16,186 nucleotides of DNA from Desulfonema limicola (GTDB lineage Bacteria > Desulfobacterota > Desulfobacteria > Desulfobacterales > DYRC01). This document shows positions 1 through 7,245 of the stretch, piece by piece. Position numbers and translations under genes: made by a program. The stretch's first letter is position 1, and each line of letters opens with the position of its first letter. The stretch covers positions 1,644-17,829 of the forward strand of contig DYRC01000048.1 in assembly GCA_020718925.1 (NCBI GenBank). The letters are read 5' to 3'. The notes beneath the pieces were generated by a model. That model was not told the DNA's origin. It saw only the letters and a program-made list of their open reading frames with translations, and did no database searches.

Positions 1-66
1 TATGAGCAGGATTATTTCTTTGAGCAGTATTTCCCCATACTGAACGAATGCGCGGCTATAAGCTGA
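1..66 (+). CDS. possible C-terminal tail of an unidentified protein cut by the window edge
   Basis: Frame 1 is open from the window edge to a TGA at 64-66 and reads as 21 residues (YEQDYFFEQYFPILNECAAI followed by S). The aromatic and acidic composition looks more like protein than random sequence, but the stretch is very short. Its last codons lie inside the first copy of a 10-base direct repeat (54-63), so part of the reading may simply be repeat sequence. No family can be named. Confidence 0.2.
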   Translation, partial: YEQDYFFEQYFPILNECAAIS

Positions 67-184
67 TGGATAACGCCTCGAAATAAATTTCGGGGCTATA
101 AGCCTAAGCAGGCTGAAGCCAGCTAATCCGAATGTAGCCCGCTTCAGCAGGCTTGAGCTTCTATCCGGGCAATGAATCGCTCGG
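54..184. repeat. hairpin-rich intergenic repeat
   Basis: Several foldable units are packed together. The 10-mer GGCTATAAGC occurs at 54-63 and 94-103. A hairpin at 76-95 has a 9-bp stem (one G-T) around a 2-base loop. CTGAAGC (113-119) pairs with GCTTCAG (141-147). CCGGGC (165-170) pairs with GCTCGG (179-184), with one G-T wobble. None is followed by a clear T-run, so these are not obvious intrinsic terminators, although they lie just downstream of the minus-strand gene ending at 192. The layout suggests a dispersed intergenic repeat family, which one window cannot prove. Confidence 0.45.
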
Positions 185-191
185 CGTTGTA

Positions 192-1685
192 TCAGAAAAT
201 ATCAGCAGCAAAAATGTAAATTTCCATATCCCGCTCTTTCCACGCATCGCCCGGCAATCCGGCTTTGCGGCAGGTCTGCTCCAAAAAGGTCTTGCGATCC
301 CATTTGTATTCCGTTGCCACCTGCGGCAGCAGAAGACCTGAATGAAATCCTTTTTTCATATAAATCCCATGAACGCCGACTTGAATTTCTTCAACATTGC
401 TGATTTTCTGAAACGGCGTCAGGACGGAAATTTCAATTTCCAAATCTTTGAGTTCATCAGCCGTTACCGGAGGAAAGCGCGGGTCTTCAAATGCTGCGGC
501 AGTTGCCATTCTGGAAATGGTTTCTGCCAGCGGAAAATGCGCTACGATATGTCCGATGCAGCCCCTAAGCTGTCCGTGTTTATGCAGGGTTACAAACGCG
601 CCTCTGAGTTCTTTGAGCGTCGGCGATATATCATAAGCTTTGGGCGGTTTTTTCAAGCATTTGCCTTCAATGGTGTCGCGGACAATCTGATGAAGCACCT
701 TTTTGTCTTCATCGCTTAATCCGAAATCTGCCGCGCCTTTTTTCTGAGCAGCATTTTTCCAGATTGCTGCGGACAGATAACCCACAACCCGTTCATAATC
801 ACCGGAGATTTCACCGGAATTGCTGTATTTCAATATCTGCGTCTGACTTGCGCCGAGCATTTTGGCTGCCAACATGACTGCTACGACGGGTCCGCCGCCG
901 CAAGCCTCGCATTGTCCGGATGCAAGAGCGTTGCTCAAGCCTTCCGGGTCAAAATTTTTCACCTTATCCTGCACCACCTGATCCAGCTTTCGCGCCTCTT
1001 TATCTGTGTGAAAATGAGAAAGATCGGTGCTGGCAACCAGCAGCACAGATTTGCCTCTCACGGTATCGGCGATGGTTTTTGCAAGCGATTGACACAGTTG
1101 AAGACTCTGATCGCCCATGACCAGCGGCACCAATCTGGCTTTGGGCATGAAATATTGAATAAATGGCAGTTGAATTTCCAAAGAATGTTCTGATGCGTGG
1201 GCTTCGGGAATAAAGCGGATAGTAGCGTCTTTTGCTTTGAGCGCGGAAATGATTTCCGTATCCAATGGCATGACGCCGAAAGGCGTTTTAAATCCGCCCT
1301 GATCATAGACGGAAACGCCGGTAAAATGAGCGCGATGGCTGGGCGAAATCACCACCACCGTATCATAAGTCTGTTTTTCCAAAAATTTATACGAATATGC
1401 TGCGGTCTGTCCCGAATACACATATCCGGCATGAGGGGAAATCAGCGCAGTCAACTGTCCCGGACACACGGTTTCCGGCACTTTCTCCAAAAAACCCTGA
1501 AGCATTTTTTTAAGATTTTCCGATTCTCCGGGATACCATGAGCCTGCAATTGCCGACTCACGAACTTTTTCTCCGGTCATAGCTTTGTCCTCCTCCGCCG
1601 CAGCCGATGTTCCTGTTCCCCAACATAAGAAACAGGCAAGGACTGCTCTGATAAATATGTGAAGCATGTTATTTTGAATGATCAT
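192..1685 (-). CDS. amrB: AmmeMemoRadiSam system protein B-A fusion (MEMO1-like + AMMECR1-like), exported
   Basis: This 497-residue protein joins two partners of the AmmeMemoRadiSam system. Residues about 41-310 are a MEMO1-like domain, distantly related to LigB-type extradiol dioxygenases. Candidate metal or catalytic residues are H85 (SPHAGY), H117 and H120 (SHRAH), the STDLSHFH segment near 219-226 and C259/C262 (GQCEACGGG). Residues about 325-497 are an AMMECR1 domain with the signature LRGCIG at 373-378. The N-terminus has a hydrophobic stretch and an AxA-like site near residues 27-30, which suggests Sec export. The biochemical role of the family is unsettled. The third partner, the radical SAM protein AmrS, is not in the window. 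The first ATG is kept because a weak AGG-type ribosome site precedes it, while Met7 has none. The gene is divergent from pyp. Confidence 0.9.
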   Translation of the reverse strand: MIIQNNMLHIFIRAVLACFLCWGTGTSAAAEEDKAMTGEKVRESAIAGSWYPGESENLKKMLQGFLEKVPETVCPGQLTALISPHAGYVYSGQTAAYSYKFLEKQTYDTVVVISPSHRAHFTGVSVYDQGGFKTPFGVMPLDTEIISALKAKDATIRFIPEAHASEHSLEIQLPFIQYFMPKARLVPLVMGDQSLQLCQSLAKTIADTVRGKSVLLVASTDLSHFHTDKEARKLDQVVQDKVKNFDPEGLSNALASGQCEACGGGPVVAVMLAAKMLGASQTQILKYSNSGEISGDYERVVGYLSAAIWKNAAQKKGAADFGLSDEDKKVLHQIVRDTIEGKCLKKPPKAYDISPTLKELRGAFVTLHKHGQLRGCIGHIVAHFPLAETISRMATAAAFEDPRFPPVTADELKDLEIEISVLTPFQKISNVEEIQVGVHGIYMKKGFHSGLLLPQVATEYKWDRKTFLEQTCRKAGLPGDAWKERDMEIYIFAADIF

Positions 1686-1696
1686 CTTTGCCTGTG

Positions 1697-1725
1697 ATTA
1701 TATTTTTAAGCAAGCGAACTTGAAA
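1697..1725 (-). promoter_or_regulatory. possible promoter for the amrB-amrA fusion gene
   Basis: On the minus strand a perfect TATAAT lies at 1702-1697, with a poor -35 (TTTCAA, 1725-1720) at 17-bp spacing. Transcription would start only about 5 bases before the ATG at 1685, which would remove the weak ribosome site. Either the message is nearly leaderless or the real promoter lies further upstream in the AT-rich stretch 1720-1770. Confidence 0.25.
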
Positions 1726-1812
1726 ATATATAACATTTTTTCATGTTTTTCGGTATAAAAATAGTTGATTTTTCAACAGGACTTACGCAAGAACCATTTT
1801 AACCGCCGGAGA

Positions 1813-1953
1813 TTTAATACCAAATCGCTTTCAAACCCACCTAACCCCCCGGCCCCCTTCCCTGAGAGGGAAGAGGGAGACATCATCGGTACTCCCCTCT
1901 CCTTTCAGGGGAGGGGCCGGGGGAGGGGTGCTTTGATAGCGAATCGGTATAAA
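1813..1953. mobile_element. MITE-like palindromic element, about 141 bp
   Basis: The ends are imperfect inverted repeats of about 26 bases. The left end starts TTTAATACCAAATCGCTTTC (1813-1832). The right end, read on the minus strand from 1953, starts TTTATACCGATTCGCTATC. Inward from both ends run C-rich arms (left AACCCCCCGGCCCC; right, reversed, CCCCCGGCCCC). The arms contain smaller hairpins around 1856-1875 and 1892-1916. The whole unit could fold into one long cruciform. It has no coding capacity for a transposase, and the proline-rich open frame across it is an artefact of base composition. This fits a non-autonomous element or dispersed palindrome. Confidence 0.6.
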
Positions 1954-1987
1954 CTGATGCTTCAAATGCTCAGACAACTTTGCATCA

Positions 1988-2037
1988 GATTTTAAAATCC
2001 GATTTACTTTTACTGAAAAATCAGATACAAAATCAGA
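1988..2037 (+). promoter_or_regulatory. candidate pyp promoter/operator region
   Basis: A perfect 12-bp palindrome GATTTTAAAATC lies at 1988-1999. A possible promoter follows: TTTACT (2003-2008), a 17-bp spacer and TACAAA (2026-2031). ATCAGA occurs three times (1984-1989, 2020-2025, 2032-2037), the last two inside a 12-base-spaced direct repeat AAATCAGA. Both hexamers match consensus at only 4 of 6 positions. The palindrome could bind a dimeric regulator. Translation starts after GGAG at 2067-2070, 7 bases before the ATG at 2078. Confidence 0.3.
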
Positions 2038-2077
2038 CAGAAAACCCTTTTGTTTCCCAAAAATACGGAGAATCATC

Positions 2078-2464
2078 ATGGAGCATCTCAATGTTATATC
2101 TTTCGGGGCTGAGGATATTGAAAATATTCTTGCCAAAATGACCAAAACGCAACTGGATAAGCTGGCTTTCGGCACGATTCAGTTGGATAAAACCGGGAAG
2201 ATTCTGTCATACAACGCAGCAGAAGCGGAAATCACCGGCAGAAACGCTAAAGATGTTATCGGAAAAAATTTCTTCACAGAAGTAGCACCCTGCACCCGCC
2301 GCCCGGAATTTTACGGCGCGTTCTTGGAAGGTGTTAAAAATAACAATCTTAATAACTTATTTGAATATGTGTTTGATTACAACATGAAACCGACCAAAGT
2401 GAAAGTTCACATGAAAAAGGCAATTGTCGGCGACACATACTGGATTATCGTTAAACGGCTATGA
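2078..2464 (+). CDS. pyp: photoactive yellow protein (PYP), blue-light PAS photoreceptor
   Basis: This 128-residue single-PAS protein is a soluble cytoplasmic blue-light receptor of the xanthopsin family. Such proteins bind p-coumaric acid as a thioester on a cysteine and photoisomerise it. It aligns without internal gaps to Halorhodospira halophila PYP as I recall it, with three extra N-terminal residues. Every chromophore-pocket residue is kept: Y45 (Y42 in H. halophila), E49 (E46), T53 (T50), R55 (R52), the attachment cysteine C72 (C69) in VAPCT, Y101 (Y98) and M103 (M100). By eye identity is about 70% over 120 residues, which is high for a distant lineage and suggests horizontal transfer. 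It overlaps the ligase gene by 4 bases, so the two are probably translationally coupled. Tyrosine ammonia-lyase, which makes p-coumarate, is not in the window. Confidence 0.96.
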   Translation: MEHLNVISFGAEDIENILAKMTKTQLDKLAFGTIQLDKTGKILSYNAAEAEITGRNAKDVIGKNFFTEVAPCTRRPEFYGAFLEGVKNNNLNNLFEYVFDYNMKPTKVKVHMKKAIVGDTYWIIVKRL

Positions 2465-3591
2465 TAAGCCTTGAAATATCAGATATTTTCAGAGTTCTTG
2501 TCAGCCTTATCCATGCCGGACTGAAAAAAAGCCGATGCTCATCAGATGACATTTTGCCGACAGCTTCCTGTACGGATAAAACTCCGTTAACTGTCGGCGG
2601 GCTTGAAGCTGATTCTATCGAATTGCTGAGTCTTGCAGGCTCAGTCAGCCGAATGTTCTGCCTGCATGAAAGCGGCATTGAAGATTATCTCCTGCGCTAT
2701 AAAACAATAGGAGATTGGGCGGAAATTGTTCATCAGGGCATGAGCAGGGAGAAGATTATCTTCAGCACTTCCGGCTCCACCGGAGAACCCAAATTCTGCA
2801 CACATACTTGGCACGATATTGAACGCGAAATTGCCGAACATGCCCGGATATTTGCAAACAGCAGGCGCATTGTTGCTGCTGTAAAGGCGCATCATATTTA
2901 CGGATTTCTGTTCACCGCCGCACTGCCCCGATACATGGATATTCCTGTCTGCGATGATGGCTCATCACAGCAAAAGCTGATGCCCGGTGATCTGATAGTT
3001 TCTTTTCCACTATATTGGCAGTATCTCAATGATATAATTTCTCATTTTACCGAAAATTGCTATGGCGTTACCTCCACTTCGCCCTGCAAGCCCGATCTGA
3101 TCCGCTCGCTTATTTCCAAAGGATTATGCCGGATGACTGAAATTTACGGTTCTTCGGAAACCGGCGGCGTGGGCTTCAGGCATGATCATACTCAGCCCTA
3201 TCAGCTTTTTTCTTATCTGAAAAAGGATACCCTCTGCCTGATGGATGAGATGAGTTGGGAAGATGACACGCATTTTTACCCTGTGCGCCGAAAAGACGGG
3301 GCATCTCAGATTGGGGGCGTCAATGTGTTTCCTGATGCAGTGGCTCAGAAAATACGCGCTCATCCGTGGATAAAAGAATGCAGCATTCGGCTAATCGGCA
3401 ATAAAAATGACGCCCGACTCAAAGCGTTTATTGTTCTGAACAAAGGCATTTCTTATTCCCCAGAGACCCGGATGGCGATCAGCAAATGGCTCTACACGCA
3501 TCTGTCCGCGCCTGAACGCCCGGTTTCCCTGACGTTCGGCGCTGCCATCCCAAGAAATGATATGGGAAAAGAACAGGATTGGGAGATATAA
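2461..3591 (+). CDS. pcl: p-coumarate:CoA ligase-like AMP-forming enzyme (PYP chromophore activation)
   Basis: This 376-residue ANL-superfamily adenylating enzyme probably activates p-coumaric acid as an adenylate and then a thioester for loading onto PYP. Visible motifs are the phosphate loop STSGSTGEPK (102-111), the adenine-binding YGSSETGG segment near 230 and the catalytic lysine K370 in PRNDMGK. It is much shorter than plant 4-coumarate ligases (about 540 residues), as is usual for PYP-linked ligases. Residues 1-95 lack the usual N-terminal ligase subdomain and instead contain an acyl-carrier-like stretch: GLEADSIELL with candidate serine S52, then a helix pattern and TIGDWAEIV. The ATG lies within the pyp stop (ATGA) and has no good ribosome site, supporting coupling. 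The gene ends 27 bases from the convergent CBS gene, with no obvious terminator between. Confidence 0.88.
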   Translation: MISLEISDIFRVLVSLIHAGLKKSRCSSDDILPTASCTDKTPLTVGGLEADSIELLSLAGSVSRMFCLHESGIEDYLLRYKTIGDWAEIVHQGMSREKIIFSTSGSTGEPKFCTHTWHDIEREIAEHARIFANSRRIVAAVKAHHIYGFLFTAALPRYMDIPVCDDGSSQQKLMPGDLIVSFPLYWQYLNDIISHFTENCYGVTSTSPCKPDLIRSLISKGLCRMTEIYGSSETGGVGFRHDHTQPYQLFSYLKKDTLCLMDEMSWEDDTHFYPVRRKDGASQIGGVNVFPDAVAQKIRAHPWIKECSIRLIGNKNDARLKAFIVLNKGISYSPETRMAISKWLYTHLSAPERPVSLTFGAAIPRNDMGKEQDWEI

Positions 3592-3618
3592 GAAGAGCGA
3601 TGCCCTGATCATGGATGG

Positions 3619-4503
3619 TTAACCGGTAATGACTCTGCTGGGCATACAGGCTTTGCAGGTACCGGATCGAAACCGCGCCGCATCGGATAAACTCATAACG
3701 CCGATAATATTGTCAGGGCTTCCATCATGAACGAATAATCGCTGAATATCTCTGGCAAGCATCTGACGCAGGGCATCCACCAGAAAATCCTCCTGGTCGC
3801 AGGAATTTACCGGAGCGCTCATCACCGAGCGGGTCGTTATATCTGCTGATAATACATGGTGATAGGCAATTATCAGGTCTGTCTTGGAAATTACCCCGAC
3901 GGGCTGCCGGTTTTGAGTTGCCGTGATCAACACCGCGCCGAATCCTTTGGCAGAAAGCGCTTCGATCACGCTGCTCAACATATCGCTCTCCTTGAAAGAC
4001 ACCACAGATCGTGTCATGGTTTCTTTCACTCTGGCACGATTGACATCACCCGCATCGTTTTTCTTTCTGATTCCCCTGCTGCAAACGCGGCAAAACCGAT
4101 ATATCTGTCCTACAATATCCGGGTATGCCAAAGTGCCAAGAAGTGTATTTGCTTCCGATCCCCTGACATAGAGCCGGTGGACACCGTTTTGAAGCATGAC
4201 ATTCAGCGCGGATTCAAGCTCATCATCCGGATAGCAGAATAATGGCGGTCCGACCATAATATCCGCAAGAGATGTTTCTACCGGTAAACCCGCATAAAAC
4301 GCGCCCATAATATCTGTTTTGGAAACTACCCCCACAGGCTTGCTATCCCCATCAATAACCAGAAGCGCGTTACTCTTGAAACGAATGAGATGATTAATCG
4401 CTCTTGCCAGAGTCTGATCCGATGCAAGCTGTACCACTTGCCGCCGCATGGTCTCGTTGACCAGCATTCCGCTTAATATGCTGCGTTCTCTGATTGTCGG
4501 CAT
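3619..4503 (-). CDS. four-CBS-domain protein with paired CxxC motifs
   Basis: A soluble, cytoplasmic, probable sensory protein built as two tandem CBS pairs (Bateman modules), roughly residues 14-135 and 160-278. CBS pairs usually bind adenine nucleotides. Each pair ends with a CxxC motif: C140-x2-C143 (RFCRVCSRG) and C285-x2-C288 (GTCKACMPS), numbered from the upstream ATG at 4509. This suggests internal duplication and a possible four-cysteine metal or redox site. No output domain is visible. The upstream ATG at 4509 touches the ribosome site, so the second ATG at 4503, with 6-base spacing, is the better start and gives 294 residues. It is the last gene of the minus-strand operon, 43 bases after the two-CBS gene. 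Confidence 0.85.
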   Translation of the reverse strand: MPTIRERSILSGMLVNETMRRQVVQLASDQTLARAINHLIRFKSNALLVIDGDSKPVGVVSKTDIMGAFYAGLPVETSLADIMVGPPLFCYPDDELESALNVMLQNGVHRLYVRGSEANTLLGTLAYPDIVGQIYRFCRVCSRGIRKKNDAGDVNRARVKETMTRSVVSFKESDMLSSVIEALSAKGFGAVLITATQNRQPVGVISKTDLIIAYHHVLSADITTRSVMSAPVNSCDQEDFLVDALRQMLARDIQRLFVHDGSPDNIIGVMSLSDAARFRSGTCKACMPSRVITG

Positions 4504-4509
4504 TGCCAT

Positions 4510-4516
4510 CTCCTTT
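4510..4516 (-). promoter_or_regulatory. ribosome binding site that decides the start of the four-CBS gene
   Basis: On the minus strand AAAGGAG runs directly into the ATG at 4509, leaving no spacing. The next in-frame ATG (4503-4501) lies 6 bases after it, a normal distance. The start at 4503 is therefore preferred. Confidence 0.6.
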
Positions 4517-4546
4517 GCCGTTTTTTCTGTCTCATCGGTTCTTTGT

Positions 4547-5011
4547 TCAGTCCGTGAACTTGTTCAGCAGATGATAAAATACCGCAGCCCGATAGATAAT
4601 TCCGACCACCGCACGGTTTTCGATGACCGGTATCCGGCGAATATGTTTTTTGATCATGATGTCCGCAATCTTCAGTATATGCGTATCAGGGGAAATTGTA
4701 ACCACGTCGGTTGACATGATGTCCCGAACCTGTATTTTTTTAACCCTCTCCAAACGCTCGTCAAAGAGTTGATCCGGATCAAGGTCTTCCATTTCACCCC
4801 AGATCTGCGTGTGTTTAGGCTGGATGAAAAGCAGAATGTCGTACATTGAAAGCATGCCGACAAGATGGTCATTATCATCCGTAACGATAAGCCCGAATAT
4901 GCCTTTTTTCTCAGTCTGATTGGCTTTTTGAAAGGCTTTTACCGCATCGGCAATGGTGTCTTGCGGATTGATGCTGTGGAAACAGGTATCCATGATGTTA
5001 CTTGCCTGCAT
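4547..5011 (-). CDS. two-CBS-domain protein
   Basis: A 154-residue single Bateman module. The first CBS motif spans about residues 1-65 (IMDTCFHSINPQDTIADAV, then GLIVTDDNDHLVGMLSMYDI). The second spans about 95-154 (VRDIMSTDVVTISPDTHI, then RRIPVIENRAVVGIIY). They are joined by an acidic linker, and no catalytic or DNA-binding domain is present. Such stand-alone modules typically bind AMP, ADP or ATP and regulate a partner; the partner here is unknown. An AGGAG lies 11 bases before the ATG, rather far. The ATG closer to it is out of frame, so the start at 5011 is kept. It sits between the ASKHA and four-CBS genes on the same strand. Confidence 0.85.
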   Translation of the reverse strand: MQASNIMDTCFHSINPQDTIADAVKAFQKANQTEKKGIFGLIVTDDNDHLVGMLSMYDILLFIQPKHTQIWGEMEDLDPDQLFDERLERVKKIQVRDIMSTDVVTISPDTHILKIADIMIKKHIRRIPVIENRAVVGIIYRAAVFYHLLNKFTD

Positions 5012-5067
5012 GGGATCGTCATCTCCTCTGTTAATGGGTTATGCTGCCAAAAATCTATTTCCCCGCG

Positions 5068-5098
5068 CCGCAGGACAATCACAGGGGATGCCCTGCGG
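5068..5098 (-). other. intergenic stem-loop between the ASKHA and two-CBS genes
   Basis: A perfect 7-bp stem, CCGCAGG (5068-5074) and CCTGCGG (5092-5098), encloses a 17-base loop in the 122-base gap 5012-5133. On the minus strand no T-run follows, so it is probably not a terminator. It could mark an mRNA processing or stability site that separates expression of the CBS genes from the upstream genes. Confidence 0.35.
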
Positions 5099-5133
5099 AA
5101 TAAGGGAAAAATTATGAACAGGTACTTAAACAT

Positions 5134-7215
5134 TTACCGCCGGATATTGACGCTCGGAAACGCCTTCATATCCGTATGCGGCAAAAACAGCGCGGAAGTA
5201 AATTCATCCATGAACCTGGAATTGCTGCTGAAGTCAATGTATGTCATGCTGTTTGAAATCCGCCCCGCCTCTTTCCGAAATTCATCCGACATCAGCGCCA
5301 TATACGCGCCTGCAACAGAACTGTTGCCGAGATATTGAAATCTGCTCCGCTCAATATCCGGCAGCAGACCGATGGTAACTGCCCTTTCGATATTGAGATA
5401 CTGCCCGAAGCCGCCGGTGATGATCATTTTATCCACCATTGAAAAATCAAGCCCCGCGTGATTCAGCAGAACAATGAACCCGGCATATACCGCAGCTTTG
5501 CTCCGAATGATATTGTCAATATCGGATTCGGTAAAGATAATATCTTCCTCTATCCCCGTGTGATCGGCAAATTCCACAATATAGGCGGTTACCTCTTTCT
5601 CCTGCTTTATCCGGGGATGTGAACGATTGACAAACTTACCGCTCTGGTCAATCACGCCCGTAAGCAGCATTTCGGCAATCAGATCAATCATGCCGGAACC
5701 GCAGATGCCTCGGGCAGGAAAATCTCCTACGGTCGAATATTCGGGGACGAGGGTTTCCGGGTCAATGGATACTTTTTCAATTGCGCCCTCTTCGGCACGC
5801 ATTCCCCAGCGCACACCACCGCCCTCAAATGCCGGACCCGCGGAACAGGACGCGGTCATCAGCCACTCCTTGTTTCCCAGAACGATTTCTCCGTTGGTTC
5901 CCACATCAATAAACAGGGTCAGCGGGGTCTCTCTGTGAAATCCCGCATACAGCAAGCCGGAAACAATATCTCCGCCCACATAACCGGCAGGAGACGGCAT
6001 GACAAAAACCGCAGCCATAGGATTGACCTTCAGCCCGATATCACCGGCTTTGAGAATAGGAAATTCCGATACTGCGGGAATATAAGGTTCCATGCGGATA
6101 TATCTGGGTTCAATCTGTAATAACAGATGAATCATGGTGGTATTGCCGGAAAGCACCACATTTCTGATCTGCCCGGAATTTGCGTTCACGCTGCCGACTG
6201 CCTCGCTGATCAGTCCGTTAATCGTGGCAAGTGCCATGGTGCTTAATTTTTTAACGCCGTTTTTCTCCGAACAGACAATGCGGTTGATCACATCATCGCC
6301 GCACACTGCCTGCCGGTTATGTCCCGAAGCAGCGGCAAGAATGGAACCGTCTGACATATCCACCAGATACGCCACAATCGAAGTTGTGCCGATGTCAATT
6401 GACAATCCCAATAATTGGGCTGTTCCGTTTCCCGGTTCTACCCGCAAAATTTCATCAGAACATTTTTTTCTCACCACGGACGCGGTAATTTTCCAATTTT
6501 CTTCCCGCATCACGGTTGCCAGATCCCGCATGACAGAAAGCGATATGCTCAGGCGATCCGTATCTATGCCGCTTTTTCTCAATCCCCGTTTCAGACGATC
6601 CAGATCGCTGACAGAATCATCCAGTGTCGGCGGCGTGAGTTCAAGAGGAATTTCTACCAGCATGGGACTGATGTGTCTGACAAGCCCTTTTAACCGCCCT
6701 GTTTCCGCTTTGCCCATCCCGGCAATCCTGAGTTTTCTCTCAATAGTTTCTTCCGGGATTCTTACCGTTACATCGCCATGCACGGTGCTTTGACATGCCA
6801 GCACATAATTTTTTCCTTTTTCGGTTTCATCAAGCAGCGTACTCGGCACGGTTTTAATATCACCGGATTCCAGAATCAGCTTGCATTTTCCGCAAGAGCC
6901 TTTTCCGTTACAGGAAGCGTTCAGCGGGACATCTGCTTCCTGAGCTGCTTCCAGCAATGTCGCACCATCGGATACGGTTGCAAACTTGTTATCCGGCTTG
7001 AATGTGACCGTGTATTTCTGAACAGCGGATTCTGCCAGCTTTTCTTTTTCTTCCCGTTTTCTTTGTTTATGGATGAACCAGATCATGCACGAAGATCGGA
7101 ATTTGCAGTAAATCTCAGGATCCCGGCATTTCAGGCATTCTTCGCACATATACACTTCGTGCTTCATGCACAGAAAACCGGTTTCTCTGTCAGGATGATT
7201 GACACATGTTCCCAT
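5134..7215 (-). CDS. ASKHA-domain iron-sulfur protein, RACo/RamA-like reductive activator, with N-terminal zinc-finger-like segment
   Basis: This 693-residue cytoplasmic protein has three visible parts. Residues 4-43 carry a B-box-like cysteine/histidine array (C4, H7, C16, H19, C24, C27, C30, C37, C43). Residues 67-155 are a plant-type [2Fe-2S] ferredoxin with C102-x5-C108-x2-C111 and C141. The rest is an ASKHA (actin/Hsp70-like) ATPase of the DUF4445 type, with phosphate-binding DIGTTS and DVGTNGE, plus SCSAGPAFEGGGV and GICGSGMIDL. Proteins of this architecture reductively activate corrinoid proteins by ATP-driven one-electron transfer to cob(II)alamin. The client is unknown, since no corrinoid protein or methyltransferase lies in the window. 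A good AAGGAGT precedes the ATG. It follows the NrfD-cytochrome gene by 30 bases. Confidence 0.85.
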   Translation of the reverse strand: MGTCVNHPDRETGFLCMKHEVYMCEECLKCRDPEIYCKFRSSCMIWFIHKQRKREEKEKLAESAVQKYTVTFKPDNKFATVSDGATLLEAAQEADVPLNASCNGKGSCGKCKLILESGDIKTVPSTLLDETEKGKNYVLACQSTVHGDVTVRIPEETIERKLRIAGMGKAETGRLKGLVRHISPMLVEIPLELTPPTLDDSVSDLDRLKRGLRKSGIDTDRLSISLSVMRDLATVMREENWKITASVVRKKCSDEILRVEPGNGTAQLLGLSIDIGTTSIVAYLVDMSDGSILAAASGHNRQAVCGDDVINRIVCSEKNGVKKLSTMALATINGLISEAVGSVNANSGQIRNVVLSGNTTMIHLLLQIEPRYIRMEPYIPAVSEFPILKAGDIGLKVNPMAAVFVMPSPAGYVGGDIVSGLLYAGFHRETPLTLFIDVGTNGEIVLGNKEWLMTASCSAGPAFEGGGVRWGMRAEEGAIEKVSIDPETLVPEYSTVGDFPARGICGSGMIDLIAEMLLTGVIDQSGKFVNRSHPRIKQEKEVTAYIVEFADHTGIEEDIIFTESDIDNIIRSKAAVYAGFIVLLNHAGLDFSMVDKMIITGGFGQYLNIERAVTIGLLPDIERSRFQYLGNSSVAGAYMALMSDEFRKEAGRISNSMTYIDFSSNSRFMDEFTSALFLPHTDMKAFPSVNIRR

Positions 7216-7245
7216 TTTTGTTTAACTCCTTCGGACTGTCGTCCT

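Noticed and set aside
1831..2175. Minus-strand open frame of 114 codons across the intergenic region
   Set aside because: Its proline/glycine-rich part is translation of the C-rich palindromic element, and the rest opposes the pyp start. No ribosome site or family resemblance.
5068..5098. Terminator after the ASKHA gene
   Set aside because: The stem is good but no T-run follows on the minus strand.
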